In this document: positions 9,239-18,706 of the stretch, one piece after another
Position numbering within the stretch: the stretch's first letter is position 1
Layout of the letters: the number at the start of each line of letters is the position of its first letter
DNA from: Clostridia bacterium
GTDB lineage: Bacteria; Bacillota; Clostridia; Oscillospirales; Acutalibacteraceae
DNA: 64,000 nucleotides
Direction of reading: 5' to 3'
Assembly: GCA_017521425.1 (NCBI GenBank)
Contig: JAFXCQ010000032.1
Coordinates: 1 to 64,000 of the forward strand
Notes under the pieces: model-generated
The model's input: only the letters and a program-made list of their open reading frames with translations
Database searches by the model: none
What the model was told of the DNA's origin: nothing
Made by a program: the position numbers and the translations under genes

Positions 9239-10060
9239 ATGAAATTCCCAATTGCATTACAGCTCTATTCAGTAAGAGATGATATGGAAAAAGATTTTTA
9301 TGGTACACTTGAAAAAGTTAAGGCTTTAGGTTATGAGGGTGTAGAATTTGCAGGTCTTTTCGGTGAAAAGGCAGAAGATATTAAAAAGAAATTAGCAGAA
9401 CTTAATTTAACACCAATTTCTGCTCATGTTCCTTATTACGATATGCTTGAAAATCCAATTGAGGTTTTAAAGGATTATAAAGAAATCGGTTGTAAATATG
9501 TTGTTGTACCTTACCTTACAGAAGAATGTCGTCCTGGTACAGATGGTTTTACTGATACAGTTAAAGGTATAAGAAAAATTGGCGAAGCAGCAAAAGAACT
9601 CGGGCTTCAACTTCTTTACCACAACCACGATTTTGAATTTATTAAAATTGACGGTGAATATGCACTCGATATTCTTTACAATGAAGTACCAGCAGAATTC
9701 TTGCAGACAGAAATTGACACTTGCTGGGTAAATGTTGGTGGCGAAAATCCTGCAGGTTATATTGAGAAATATACAGGTAGAGCACCTGTTGTTCACCTCA
9801 AAGACTTTGTTGGCTCAAATAATGGTGGACCTCTTTATAAACTTATTGGTATTGAGGAAGAAGAAACTGAAGCAAAAGAACAGACATTTGAATTCAGACC
9901 AGTTGGTTACGGCGTTCAGGATTTCAAAGCTATTTTAAAAGCATCAGAAAAAGCAGGAGCTTCATGGGTAGTTGTTGAACAGGATAATCCATCAATGGAT
10001 AAAACTCCACTCGAGTGTGCCCAGATGAGCATTGATTTCTTGAAAGAAATCAATGTTTGA
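9239..10060 (+). CDS. Sugar phosphate isomerase/epimerase (xylose-isomerase-like TIM barrel)
   Basis: The 273-residue protein has the AP-endonuclease-2/xylose-isomerase-like barrel used by sugar and inositol isomerases, epimerases and dehydratases. Visible motifs are IALQLYSVRDDMEKD at the first strand, YHNHDFEF (metal histidine region, about 130), QTEIDTCWVNVGG, VHLKDF and VVVEQDNP, all usual metal-ligand strands. The substrate cannot be read from the sequence. AAAGGAGT precedes the ATG. It resembles the protein at 19.8 kb (same QLYSVRD start) and is probably a paralogue. Confidence 0.88.
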   Translation: MKFPIALQLYSVRDDMEKDFYGTLEKVKALGYEGVEFAGLFGEKAEDIKKKLAELNLTPISAHVPYYDMLENPIEVLKDYKEIGCKYVVVPYLTEECRPGTDGFTDTVKGIRKIGEAAKELGLQLLYHNHDFEFIKIDGEYALDILYNEVPAEFLQTEIDTCWVNVGGENPAGYIEKYTGRAPVVHLKDFVGSNNGGPLYKLIGIEEEETEAKEQTFEFRPVGYGVQDFKAILKASEKAGASWVVVEQDNPSMDKTPLECAQMSIDFLKEINV

Positions 10061-10201
10061 GGAAATAGGAATTAGGAATTAGTTTTGTGAATTTTAAATT
10101 GCCTTATCATTTTTTGTTGGTGTATAAATCAACTTTAAATGATAAGGTGATTTTATTTATCGCGATGCCCTATTTCCTAATTCCTAATTCCTATTTCCTA
10201 A
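10061..10201. repeat. Nested palindromic intergenic element, copy C
   Basis: The left arm AGGAAATAGGAATTAGGAAT (from 10062) is perfectly inverted at 10170-10199. The core hairpin has stem 10097-10112 with 10137-10152 (14 of 16 pairs) and an inner GTTG/CAAC pair (10116-10119, 10130-10133). It starts directly after the TGA of the epimerase. No mobile gene lies inside. Confidence 0.8.
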
Positions 10202-10279
10202 AATTTTTCGCTTTCTCGAAAAATTTGACACACCAATTCCACATCGGTATAATAAATTATAATCAAAGGGGGAGAGTTG

Positions 10280-10942
10280 ATGTATAAAATTCTCGTTGCA
10301 GATGATGAAATTAAGATAAGAAATACCATAAAAGATTACCTTACTGCAAAAGGTTTGAAGGTTACTACTGCAAGTGACGGAGAAGATGCAGTAGAAAAAA
10401 CAGAAGAAACTGAATTTGATTTAATCATACTTGATGTTATGATGCCAAAAAAAGATGGTCTTAAAGCATGTGAAGAAATAAGAAAATATAGCAATGTTCC
10501 GATTCTTTTTCTTTCAGCATTAGGTGAAGAAACCGATTATTTAAAAGGCTTTTCTTATGGTGGTGATGATTACATAGTAAAACCATTCCCACTTTCAGTT
10601 TTGCATCAGAAGTGCCTTTCTATGATTGCTATGTCAAAAGGAAACCAGAAGCGTGACGAAATTTCTTTAAATGGAATTTTAATAGATTTAGCAAAAAGAA
10701 AGGTTTTTGTTGAAGCACAGGAAATTGTACTCACAAATAAAGATTATGAATTATTACGATATTTAATGGAAAATAAAAATATCGTTTTAGACCGAGATAA
10801 AATTCTTAACAGGATATGGGGTTGGGAATATGAAGGTACATCTCGTGTAGTTGATACTCACATTAAAAGAATCCGCAAAGCATTAGGCGAAAAGGCTGGG
10901 TGTATTAAGACGGTTGTTAATGTGGGGTATACTTTTGAATAA
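10280..10942 (+). CDS. OmpR-family response regulator
   Basis: The receiver domain (residues 1-115) has the acidic pair DDE at 8-10, the phosphoacceptor Asp52 in LIILDVMMPKKDG and the lysine in VKPFP. The C-terminal winged helix (about 128-220) has LTNKDYELLRYLMENK, RDKILNRIWG and VDTHIKRIRKALG. I start at ATG 10280, with GGGGGAG 6-7 bases upstream; the TTG one codon earlier is less likely. It is followed by its kinase after 17 bases, and then by a membrane protein. Confidence 0.93.
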   Translation: MYKILVADDEIKIRNTIKDYLTAKGLKVTTASDGEDAVEKTEETEFDLIILDVMMPKKDGLKACEEIRKYSNVPILFLSALGEETDYLKGFSYGGDDYIVKPFPLSVLHQKCLSMIAMSKGNQKRDEISLNGILIDLAKRKVFVEAQEIVLTNKDYELLRYLMENKNIVLDRDKILNRIWGWEYEGTSRVVDTHIKRIRKALGEKAGCIKTVVNVGYTFE

Positions 10943-10959
10943 AATTAAAGGGGATTTTT

Positions 10960-12609
10960 ATGCAAAATAGATTAACTGATAAAAAGGAAAAACGTTTTTA
11001 TTTTCGCATTAAGCGTAGAATTTTCATTGTGGAAATTTTAGTGCTTCTTTTGTCAGTTGTTATATTCATTCCGACTGTAACCCGTGAGTTCTCTACCGAA
11101 GTCGGCTATTATATGGATAACAAACGAATAGGTTTTTGTATTTCGGGCGATGAAAATATTACAAAAGATAATTTTATTGCAACATATAGTGACGGTTTTT
11201 TCGGCTTTCCTTTTGCTATGGCTTTGTATGATTCAAGTGGTAAACTTTTACACACTAATAGTACGATTGTGTCATTTAACACCGATGGTGAAGAAAAGTA
11301 TTGTTACATAGAAGAATATCTTAATGAAGAACAGAAAACAGAATTTAACAGTATGAAAGAAAAAGGGTATCTGTGCGATATTATTGTGGTGGAGAGTTTA
11401 ACATACTATGAGCAAAATGGTGTTGTAGTACCTGTTGAAATGGTAGTTTCTTTTTATGATTACAAAAAAGATGCTGCGTCCGAAAGTAAAAAATATAAGT
11501 TTTTAGATTATAGCGGTGAAACAAATACTGTAACAATAGAAGATTATGAGAAAAACAATCTGGGTATTTTAAAAACAAGTTTCTACTACAGCGCACCTGA
11601 TAATGATTACAAGATGTATAACGAGTGTCTTAGGCAGGTGTCCAATATAAATTTCGGTGATTATAGTTGTGACTATAAATTAAGCGGATTTAATGTTGAA
11701 AATTTACCTGTAGCGAACTATGTTATGGGTACACCGGATAATCAGAACTTTCTTTTAAAGGTAGTAGAAATTGACGGAGAAAACTACATTTTAGTTTTTA
11801 AAAGCAGGTTTAACAGATTTGAAAGAGCATTTCATGATTCAAGTTGTTTTACAATAACATTAGCTGTTATTTTAGTGTTTAATGTATTGATGCTTGTTTT
11901 ACCTGATAAATTCTTGGAGAAATATCGTGAGCGACAAAGCTTTGAAGAGATAAAATCAAGCTTTACCTCTGCTATGGCACACGAAATGAAAACACCTATT
12001 GCAATTATACAGAATCAATGTGAATGTATCTTAGAAAATATTGCTCCCGAAAATAACAACGAATATGTTTCATCGATTTATGACGAAGCAACTAAAATGA
12101 ATAAATTGGTAGGGGATATGCTCCAGTATAACAGAATTTCTCAAATCAGTATTCTTGATTTGGAAAAAACTGATTTAGGGGAACTTGTGTTAAGTGAAAC
12201 TGAAAAATATAAAAAGCATTTTGAAATTCATAGAAAGCAGGTTTCTGTTGATATTGAAACAAATAAAAAGGTTAAATGTGATAAAACCTTGATTGCACTT
12301 GTAATAGATAACTTCTTGTCTAATGCAGTAAAGCACACAGAAGATGGTGGCGAAATCAGGATTACTGTAAAAGATGGAGTAGAGGGTGTGAAGGTGCTTG
12401 TCTTTAATTCAGACTCACAAATTCCCGAAGCCGACAAGAATAAAATCTGGTCTGTGCTTTATAAAACCGATAAGTCAAGAACAGAGAGATATAAGTCAAG
12501 CGGTGTAGGTCTTGCAGTATCAGCTAAAATTCTTGATTTACACAAGGCAGATTATGGTTGCACCAATGTGGAAAATGGTGTGAAGTTTTATTTTAATATC
12601 AAAAAATAA
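10960..12609 (+). CDS. Sensor histidine kinase
   Basis: This 549-residue membrane kinase partners the response regulator just upstream. There are membrane helices at about 23-43 and 293-313 with a roughly 250-residue extracytoplasmic sensor region of unknown fold between them. The HisKA motif SAMAHEMKTPIA has the phosphoacceptor His341. The ATP-binding domain has VIDNFLSNAVKHTEDGG (N box) and SSGVGLAVSAKI (G2 box). The signal sensed is not evident. Its sensor region is larger than in most simple kinases. Confidence 0.92.
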   Translation: MQNRLTDKKEKRFYFRIKRRIFIVEILVLLLSVVIFIPTVTREFSTEVGYYMDNKRIGFCISGDENITKDNFIATYSDGFFGFPFAMALYDSSGKLLHTNSTIVSFNTDGEEKYCYIEEYLNEEQKTEFNSMKEKGYLCDIIVVESLTYYEQNGVVVPVEMVVSFYDYKKDAASESKKYKFLDYSGETNTVTIEDYEKNNLGILKTSFYYSAPDNDYKMYNECLRQVSNINFGDYSCDYKLSGFNVENLPVANYVMGTPDNQNFLLKVVEIDGENYILVFKSRFNRFERAFHDSSCFTITLAVILVFNVLMLVLPDKFLEKYRERQSFEEIKSSFTSAMAHEMKTPIAIIQNQCECILENIAPENNNEYVSSIYDEATKMNKLVGDMLQYNRISQISILDLEKTDLGELVLSETEKYKKHFEIHRKQVSVDIETNKKVKCDKTLIALVIDNFLSNAVKHTEDGGEIRITVKDGVEGVKVLVFNSDSQIPEADKNKIWSVLYKTDKSRTERYKSSGVGLAVSAKILDLHKADYGCTNVENGVKFYFNIKK

Positions 12610-12641
12610 AGCTTCGATTTTATGAGAAAAGGGAGAAAAAT

Positions 12642-13466
12642 ATGAAAGGTAAATTGATAGCAGTTTCTGTTTTTACTGTAATAGCATCAATTGTGTTTTA
12701 TTGTTCGATTTTGTTTCAGCCAATGTACTTTTTCGAGTTTGAGGCTTTGCCGATACTTTTGTTTTCAGCAGAAGCTTTATTGCTTGTTTCAATAATTCTT
12801 ATTATTTCTGTAGTTCTTATTTCAAGAGGAACAGTTGAGGGCGGTAACATAAAAAAGAAAATTATTGCATTATGTCTTTTCATAGTTGTGGGTTGTTCAT
12901 TGTTAGTAGGTTATAATGTTTTAGCTTTTTATGATGGCTACACACCTGAAAGCTATACAGAAAATAACAGAGAATATACACAAACGCTGTTTCCGTATCA
13001 TAATATAACAGGTGAGGAATACGAAAGCTTTGATATTTCTGCATCATATATAACCGGTACGAAATATTTTTGGTTGGAGTCTTATGGTGTATCAGTTTAC
13101 GGGATGCCTCAAGTTTATGATGTAAGATATTTTGAAAGTATAAGCCCGTTTATGAATTTTAAATTCAGGTTAGAAACAGAAAACCCTCTCGTGAAGCATT
13201 GGGCAGAATTAGAATGTGTGGCACAAGGCGAAACAATGGAAATAAACGGTAAAAGTGTAACTTTTTTCAAAACGGACGATGATTACGGTGTTTTGGTTAA
13301 AGATTTTAATAAAGCTACCTATGCAACGCTTACAAATGCTTATTATACAGATATTACCAAAGAAGAGTTTGCAAGTGAGGTTTTAAAGCAACATGAGGAA
13401 TTAAAAAAACTTTCAAAAGATAACAGTTTTTTCGATGTGCCGATTTTAGAACGCTTCGAGTATTAA
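12642..13466 (+). CDS. Membrane protein of unknown function in a two-component operon
   Basis: I do not recognise this 274-residue protein. It has three likely membrane helices (residues about 5-27, 34-60 and 72-95) and an extracytoplasmic domain of some 175 residues rich in aromatics (HNITGEEYESFDISASY, YFWLESYGVSVYG). It lies 32 bases after the histidine kinase behind GGGAGAAA, so it is probably in the same operon and may be a signalling partner or the target. That role is inference. Confidence 0.75.
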   Translation: MKGKLIAVSVFTVIASIVFYCSILFQPMYFFEFEALPILLFSAEALLLVSIILIISVVLISRGTVEGGNIKKKIIALCLFIVVGCSLLVGYNVLAFYDGYTPESYTENNREYTQTLFPYHNITGEEYESFDISASYITGTKYFWLESYGVSVYGMPQVYDVRYFESISPFMNFKFRLETENPLVKHWAELECVAQGETMEINGKSVTFFKTDDDYGVLVKDFNKATYATLTNAYYTDITKEEFASEVLKQHEELKKLSKDNSFFDVPILERFEY

Positions 13467-13530
13467 ATGCTGAAGGCTCAGTACTAATTCCTATTTCCTT
13501 GCCCCCCTAACCACTAACAAACTGCACAAT
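13467..13530. repeat. Remnant of a palindromic-element arm
   Basis: After the TAA come a small CTGAAGGCTCAG hairpin, then TACTAATTCCTATTTCC, which matches the right arm of copies C and D, and CTAACCACTAAC repeats. No core hairpin or left arm is visible, so this looks like a decayed copy. Confidence 0.45.
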
Positions 13531-13560
13531 AAATTTTCTCAAAAAACTACACATTGTTCA

Positions 13561-13590
13561 TTGACAAATATTGCAAGTTGGGTGTATAAT
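13561..13590 (+). promoter_or_regulatory. Promoter for the secreted metallophosphoesterase
   Basis: Perfect TTGACA (13561-13566), 18-base spacer, perfect TATAAT (13585-13590). The gene starts 43 bases further on, behind CGGAGG. Confidence 0.75.
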
Positions 13591-13632
13591 ATGGTGTAAT
13601 TAAAATAGTGTTATAATATTCGGAGGTTAGTT

Positions 13633-15168
13633 ATGAAAAATACAGTTAAAAAGTCACTTTCAGCTGTACTTGCAGTTTTAATGCTTCTCTCTTGCTTTGT
13701 TTTCTCTGCATCTGCAGAAGACGCGATTGATGTTTCAGGCTATCAGGTTGAGCGTCAGAGCTGTACAGTTTATGGTGATGCAAAAACACAAAGGGGCTTC
13801 TCTTGGTTTACACCTGATGATTGCGAATCAGTAGCACAGGTAGTTAAAGTTTCAGATTACCTTGTTTCAGGCTTTGATAATGCAATTACTTTTGAAGCAA
13901 CATCAAAAAGCTTCCAGGGTTATTACAACCACAAAGCAGTTGCAACAGGTCTTAAAAAAGGTACTACATATTACTATCGTTTAGGTAGCGCTGAATACGA
14001 TGTATGGGGTGAAACAGGTTCATTCTTTACAGATAATGGAGATGGTAAATTTACATTTATTGCTCTTACTGATGTTCAGGCAAGTAATAATGAAAATTTC
14101 TACGAGGCTTCACTTGTTATGAATGCTGCTATGGAAACTTACCCAAATGCAGAATTAGTTGTTAATATGGGTGACTTCGTTAACGATTGTACAAACGAAG
14201 AATGGCAATATTACAGCAATAATTTCAGCAAATATAACAACAAGTTAACTCTTGCACCGGCTGCAGGTAACCACGAAGGTAATATTACTAACAAACTTAA
14301 TGTTGGTTGGTTTGATACAACATTTAATCTTCAGGGCGCAAGTGGTCTTTTAAATGGTACAAATGGTACTTTCTATTCATTTGATTATGGTAATGCTCAC
14401 TTCTGCGTACTTAACACAAATGATATGTATCCAATGACAGAAGCACAAAGAAACTGGATTATAAATGACTTGACTTCTTCAGATGCACATTGGAAAATTC
14501 TTTTAACTCACCGTGCACCATATTCAGCAGGTAAAAATATCAATAAACCAGACACAGTTTTATTGCGTGAAGTAATTATTGATATAGTTGACCAGACAGA
14601 TGTTGACTTAGTTCTTTCAGGTCACGACCATATGTATATGAGAACTAAACAAGTTAAAGGCGATGCAGTTTGTGAAGATACAAAATTTGTAACAGAGGTT
14701 TACAATGGTGTTGAAACAACATTCGCAGTAAATCCAGATGGTACAATTTACGCACTTCCAAGTACAGCAGGTACAAAGAGATATGGTGTAAATAGCGATG
14801 CTATGGACCCAATCTTTGATTGTGCAGATGTTTATACAACAACTCGTTCTGAAAAAGATGAAGAGGGCAACGAAACAAATCCAAATGCTGGTGGTTGCTT
14901 TGCAGGTATCACAATTGATGGTACTAAGCTTATTTACAATGCTTATGTATTATCAGATATCGATGAAGAAAATCCAGATAAAGAACAAGTTATTACAGAA
15001 ATTGATAGCTATGCAATTAAAAAGACTCAAAAGGGCGAAGATTTAGAAGATACCCATCTTCCAACTGACCCATTAGGTACAATTGACCAGACAATTGCAA
15101 ACTTTATTATCGCAATTCCTAACCTTTTAATTACTTATATCAAAATGTTACTTGGCGGAATTCTTTAA
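13633..15168 (+). CDS. Secreted purple-acid-phosphatase-like metallophosphoesterase
   Basis: The 511-residue protein starts with a signal peptide (basic MKNTVKKS, hydrophobic core, SASA-E cleavage near residue 28). A fibronectin-like N-terminal domain (about 35-140) with GLKKGTTYYYRLG, as in purple acid phosphatases, precedes the calcineurin-like domain: ALTDVQ, NMGDFVND, AAGNHEG, LLTHRAPYS and LSGHDHMYMR hold the metal ligands. The last 30 residues (TIANFIIAIPNLLITYIKML) are hydrophobic and may attach it to the membrane. It is probably an extracellular phosphatase, with substrate unknown. It has its own strong promoter and no cotranscribed neighbour. Confidence 0.88.
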   Translation: MKNTVKKSLSAVLAVLMLLSCFVFSASAEDAIDVSGYQVERQSCTVYGDAKTQRGFSWFTPDDCESVAQVVKVSDYLVSGFDNAITFEATSKSFQGYYNHKAVATGLKKGTTYYYRLGSAEYDVWGETGSFFTDNGDGKFTFIALTDVQASNNENFYEASLVMNAAMETYPNAELVVNMGDFVNDCTNEEWQYYSNNFSKYNNKLTLAPAAGNHEGNITNKLNVGWFDTTFNLQGASGLLNGTNGTFYSFDYGNAHFCVLNTNDMYPMTEAQRNWIINDLTSSDAHWKILLTHRAPYSAGKNINKPDTVLLREVIIDIVDQTDVDLVLSGHDHMYMRTKQVKGDAVCEDTKFVTEVYNGVETTFAVNPDGTIYALPSTAGTKRYGVNSDAMDPIFDCADVYTTTRSEKDEEGNETNPNAGGCFAGITIDGTKLIYNAYVLSDIDEENPDKEQVITEIDSYAIKKTQKGEDLEDTHLPTDPLGTIDQTIANFIIAIPNLLITYIKMLLGGIL

Positions 15169-15375
15169 TTCGGAATTATAAGAATGCAGAGTTCAGAATG
15201 CAGAATTTTGCGAACTTGATTATAAAACGAATAAAAATTAATGCATCTTATCATTTATAGTTGATATTAAAACCAACTTAAAATGATAAGATGCATTTTC
15301 TTTTATAATATTACAATGCCAACGCAGTTCCGAAATTTTTAATTCTCAATTTTCAATTTTAAATTTTCGCGTAGC
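15169..15375. repeat. Nested palindromic intergenic element, copy B
   Basis: The core hairpin is perfect: 15240-15256 pairs with 15281-15297 (17 bp), with an inner AGTTG/CAACT stem (15259-15263, 15274-15278). Flanks CTTGATTATAAAACGAATAA (15215-15234) and TTTATAATATTACAATGCC (15301-15319) nearly match copy A. Arms are made of AATGCAGA and AATTTTCAATT type repeats. It separates the phosphoesterase from the convergent mannosidase and abuts the first stop codon directly. Confidence 0.8.
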
Positions 15376-15378
15376 GAA

Positions 15379-18300
15379 TCAGTAGTTTTTACCCCAACCT
15401 TTTCTCTCATAGAATTTCTTGTCGCCCATGTTTTTGTAGCGCCTTTCAATTCTATAATTGCGTTTTTCTTGTCGTGTCATTTTGAAATTGAATTTTCTTG
15501 TTTCGACTTCTTCTAAAAGAGGGGTTCTGATTTCTGCCACTTCCGAATTTGTAGCAGTAGCAGAAATTATAATAATGTCGTTGTCAACTGGTAAAGTAAT
15601 TTCTTTTTTGTTTGTAACATCAAATGTCACATTAAAAAAATACATAATCTTTGCAATTTCATCTTTACCATCTTTGTGGCAGTGTGTAAAGTCATATGCT
15701 ACTTCACAATTTTTAATTCTTGCAGTTTCTTTAAAATCATACATATCCCAACGGGCAATTCTCTCAAATGTGTCAGGAATATATTTTTCTGTTTCTTCGT
15801 TGGCAACTTTAAAAGTTGCGTTTTTGTCACCATTTAAAGAAGCACAAAGAAGAGAAAGCTTTTTACAGTTTTCAGGTATGGTAATCTTTTGAGCATCACA
15901 AACTAATGCATTCTTACCGTCTTTGTTAATTCTGAATTCTGTACCGGAAATTGTAAAACTTTCAGGTGTGATTTCGTAAGGTAATGTGTATTTGAAATCA
16001 CCTGTTTCGCCTTGCTTTGTAATAATATTCTTATCAAAATCAAGAGCGACAGGAGTTGAAGCAACAAAATTGCCGTTGTTTTCAGGTGATTTGAGTTTTA
16101 ATGAAAATGTCTTAATTTCGTAAGGTGCGAAAGATGTTACGAGTTTACCATCTGTTACAGTAGCCTCTTTAATGTATTCTTCACTCGCAAACATTTCTTT
16201 TGCAGACTCTATACCGTTACCAAGAGTAAGCGTAAAGTTTTCTACATTCTTTTTAGCACTCTCGTTAAGACGAATAATAATCTCGTCACTCTTTTCTGCT
16301 TTTTTAATTGCTCTTACAATTACTGAATCACTTGAAGCTTTTATGAATGAATATTCTGTACCGAGCACACCATTATGTTTTTCACATTCAACTGCAACAA
16401 GTGGTTGTGTGAAAAGTTTTGCTTCACGCTGAGTTTTTTCTGAAACTTTGCCACTATGTGAGAATAAAGCATAAGAATATCTGTTAAGACCTAAATCCAT
16501 CATAGATTGCATAGAGTCGATTCTGTAATTCTTCTGAGGTGTGTGAACAACAGTAAGACGAAGTGTGTTAATGTTGTATTTATCCCAACCATATTTACAT
16601 TCACTTAAAACAGAAATACCAAAATCATCATTGCAATTACTGATATCTGCCCATTTCTGTGCAGGTACCTCAAAGAGCTTATCACTCATATTAGTTCTTT
16701 CAATAGCACCCAAGCCTAAATCAAAGGTTGCTAATGTATTTGTAGCAGATAGAGAGAAAATGTTTTTTGCCATTGTACGAAGTGACTGCCACTCAATTTC
16801 ACTGTTTACCTGTACAATTTCACCATCGTTTGCGAGTGAAATTATATTTGTGAATTCACTTCTGTCATCAGTTTGTACTACTTTAATTGCAACTCTTGCG
16901 GGGCCATTTTCATAGATCTCTATTGTCTTTAACTGTGGAATTCTATCAGGCTTTTTATTTGCCTCTTCATAATTCATTTCCCAAGCAGGCCAAGGCTTTG
17001 AACCTGTGTAGTTGAAAAGCCCTGTAACAATCGGTTCCTTTAAAAGTTCTTTTTCAAGTGCCTTGTCAAAAATAGATTCAATATCACCATTAGAGTTGAG
17101 CTTTACTGAATATTTTTCGTTTTCTAATTGCTTAACACTTACCTTTAAAGCGGTATTAACTTCGCATGGTGTGTCACTTTCTCTTATATCATAAACCTTT
17201 AAAGAAAGTGCATCCATATCTGCAATAAAAATAATTTCTGCTATATTATCTTTTTTGCTCTTAATCTGTGCAGGTGCTTCGTTACCATTTTCGTCAAATA
17301 CTCTTACATACTTTGAATTAAAGTCAGAAAGTCTTGCCACTACAGCACTCTTTCTTTTTGTTTCAACAGAGTTATAAACTGTAATTGCTCTGCCCTTACA
17401 AAAATCAGTTTTCATAATTGATGCAATAGAAGAAAGTGTTGAGCCCATTTCATTTTTGAATTGATTCATTGAAACAAATAAATCGTTCCAGGAACGCTTA
17501 TAAACTCTCTGGCAGGATGTACCCGGCATATCATCGTGGAAGTGGTGAGCAATAGTTCGTTTCCATGCGCGGGTTAAAGTAGCTTTATTATAGCTTTCAG
17601 TACCGAGATAATCTGCCATTACTGCACTTCTTTCAGCCATATCTGCAAGCTCTTCAGAGTGTCTGTTCCAGCGCTTGCTCATAACTCTTGAGGTGTAGCC
17701 ACCAACTGCGTGGTTTTGCATAACAAGTTCATTATTCCACAAAGGAAGCTTTTTCTTTGCTTCGTCACTAAGCTTATCTAAATCATGGTAAATTTCATCA
17801 GCAGATGCGGAATGGATTTCTAATTCATCATCATTTAATGCTATTGCCTTTTCTAAAATCTCGCAACTATCCTTTGTGGTTGCACCACCACGGTCACCGG
17901 TTCCGTGGAAATGATATTCTAAGTTAAGACCGAATTTTTCGTTCTCTTTTAATTTGTTTAATATAAAGTCAAAGTCGCGAATTTTCTTGAATGGTCTTGA
18001 GTACGAACCAGGATTTAAAACGGCAAATACTTCATTTCCGTCAACACCACGCCATCTTCCTATATTGTAAGGCATACCATAAGCAGAACCCCAAGTAAGC
18101 TTTTGTGTTGTAAAACCTTTTAAATTTGCGTGATGCATAACACTTGGAAGTGCCCAACCAAAACCGAAACAGTCAGGTAAGAAAATATCAACTGAACGCT
18201 TACCGAATTTTTCTTCAAAATATGAGTTACCATAAAGAATATTTCTGAAAAGCGCTTCAGGTGAAGGAACATTAACATCACCATTTTCAAAGGCAGAACC

Positions 18301-18549
18301 GCAGACATTCCATCTGCCTTCGTCTATGTACTTTTTCATTCTCTCGAAAAGCTCAGGGTAATATTCTTCCATAAGCTCATATCTGTAAGAACCTTCAAAC
18401 GAAAAAGTGTAGTTAGGGTAGTTCTCAAAAAGAGTGAAATTTTCGTCGAATGTTGCCTTGATATATTCTCTTATAGATTCCTCTAAATCCCAACTCCATA
18501 CAGTATCTAAATGTGAAGTCGCGACTGCGTAAACTTTCTTTTTTGCCAT
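15379..18549 (-). CDS. GH38 alpha-mannosidase-like glycoside hydrolase
   Basis: GH38 enzymes remove alpha-mannose with a zinc ion and a retaining mechanism. The start MAKKKVYAVATSHLDTVW carries the zinc His13 and Asp15; FLPDCFGFGWALPSVMHH holds the candidate nucleophile aspartate, and HHFHDDMPGTS is a further conserved site. The C-terminal half is beta-sandwich. No signal peptide is present, so it is cytosolic. The open frame extends to 18609, but ATG 18549 has GAAAGGA 8 bases upstream. It is 1056 residues long, larger than the GH38 protein at 45.2 kb. It diverges from a Gfo/Idh/MocA cluster. Confidence 0.88.
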   Translation of the reverse strand: MAKKKVYAVATSHLDTVWSWDLEESIREYIKATFDENFTLFENYPNYTFSFEGSYRYELMEEYYPELFERMKKYIDEGRWNVCGSAFENGDVNVPSPEALFRNILYGNSYFEEKFGKRSVDIFLPDCFGFGWALPSVMHHANLKGFTTQKLTWGSAYGMPYNIGRWRGVDGNEVFAVLNPGSYSRPFKKIRDFDFILNKLKENEKFGLNLEYHFHGTGDRGGATTKDSCEILEKAIALNDDELEIHSASADEIYHDLDKLSDEAKKKLPLWNNELVMQNHAVGGYTSRVMSKRWNRHSEELADMAERSAVMADYLGTESYNKATLTRAWKRTIAHHFHDDMPGTSCQRVYKRSWNDLFVSMNQFKNEMGSTLSSIASIMKTDFCKGRAITVYNSVETKRKSAVVARLSDFNSKYVRVFDENGNEAPAQIKSKKDNIAEIIFIADMDALSLKVYDIRESDTPCEVNTALKVSVKQLENEKYSVKLNSNGDIESIFDKALEKELLKEPIVTGLFNYTGSKPWPAWEMNYEEANKKPDRIPQLKTIEIYENGPARVAIKVVQTDDRSEFTNIISLANDGEIVQVNSEIEWQSLRTMAKNIFSLSATNTLATFDLGLGAIERTNMSDKLFEVPAQKWADISNCNDDFGISVLSECKYGWDKYNINTLRLTVVHTPQKNYRIDSMQSMMDLGLNRYSYALFSHSGKVSEKTQREAKLFTQPLVAVECEKHNGVLGTEYSFIKASSDSVIVRAIKKAEKSDEIIIRLNESAKKNVENFTLTLGNGIESAKEMFASEEYIKEATVTDGKLVTSFAPYEIKTFSLKLKSPENNGNFVASTPVALDFDKNIITKQGETGDFKYTLPYEITPESFTISGTEFRINKDGKNALVCDAQKITIPENCKKLSLLCASLNGDKNATFKVANEETEKYIPDTFERIARWDMYDFKETARIKNCEVAYDFTHCHKDGKDEIAKIMYFFNVTFDVTNKKEITLPVDNDIIIISATATNSEVAEIRTPLLEEVETRKFNFKMTRQEKRNYRIERRYKNMGDKKFYERKGWGKNY

Positions 18550-18638
18550 ATCAAAAATCCTTTCAAAATCATCTTTTCTTAATATACAATAATTATAAAA
18601 AAAATTCAATATTTAGTGCTAAAAAAGAAGAAATACTA

Positions 18639-18666
18639 TTGAAATATATTGTAGATGTAGTATAAT
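18639..18666 (+). promoter_or_regulatory. Promoter of the oxidoreductase-epimerase cluster
   Basis: TTGAAA (18639-18644), 16-base spacer, TATAAT (18661-18666), in the divergent gap with the GH38 gene. The next gene has AGGGGG before its ATG. Confidence 0.55.
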
Positions 18667-18706
18667 AAACAAGTATATATAATCAATATATAGGGGGTAA
18701 TACCTT

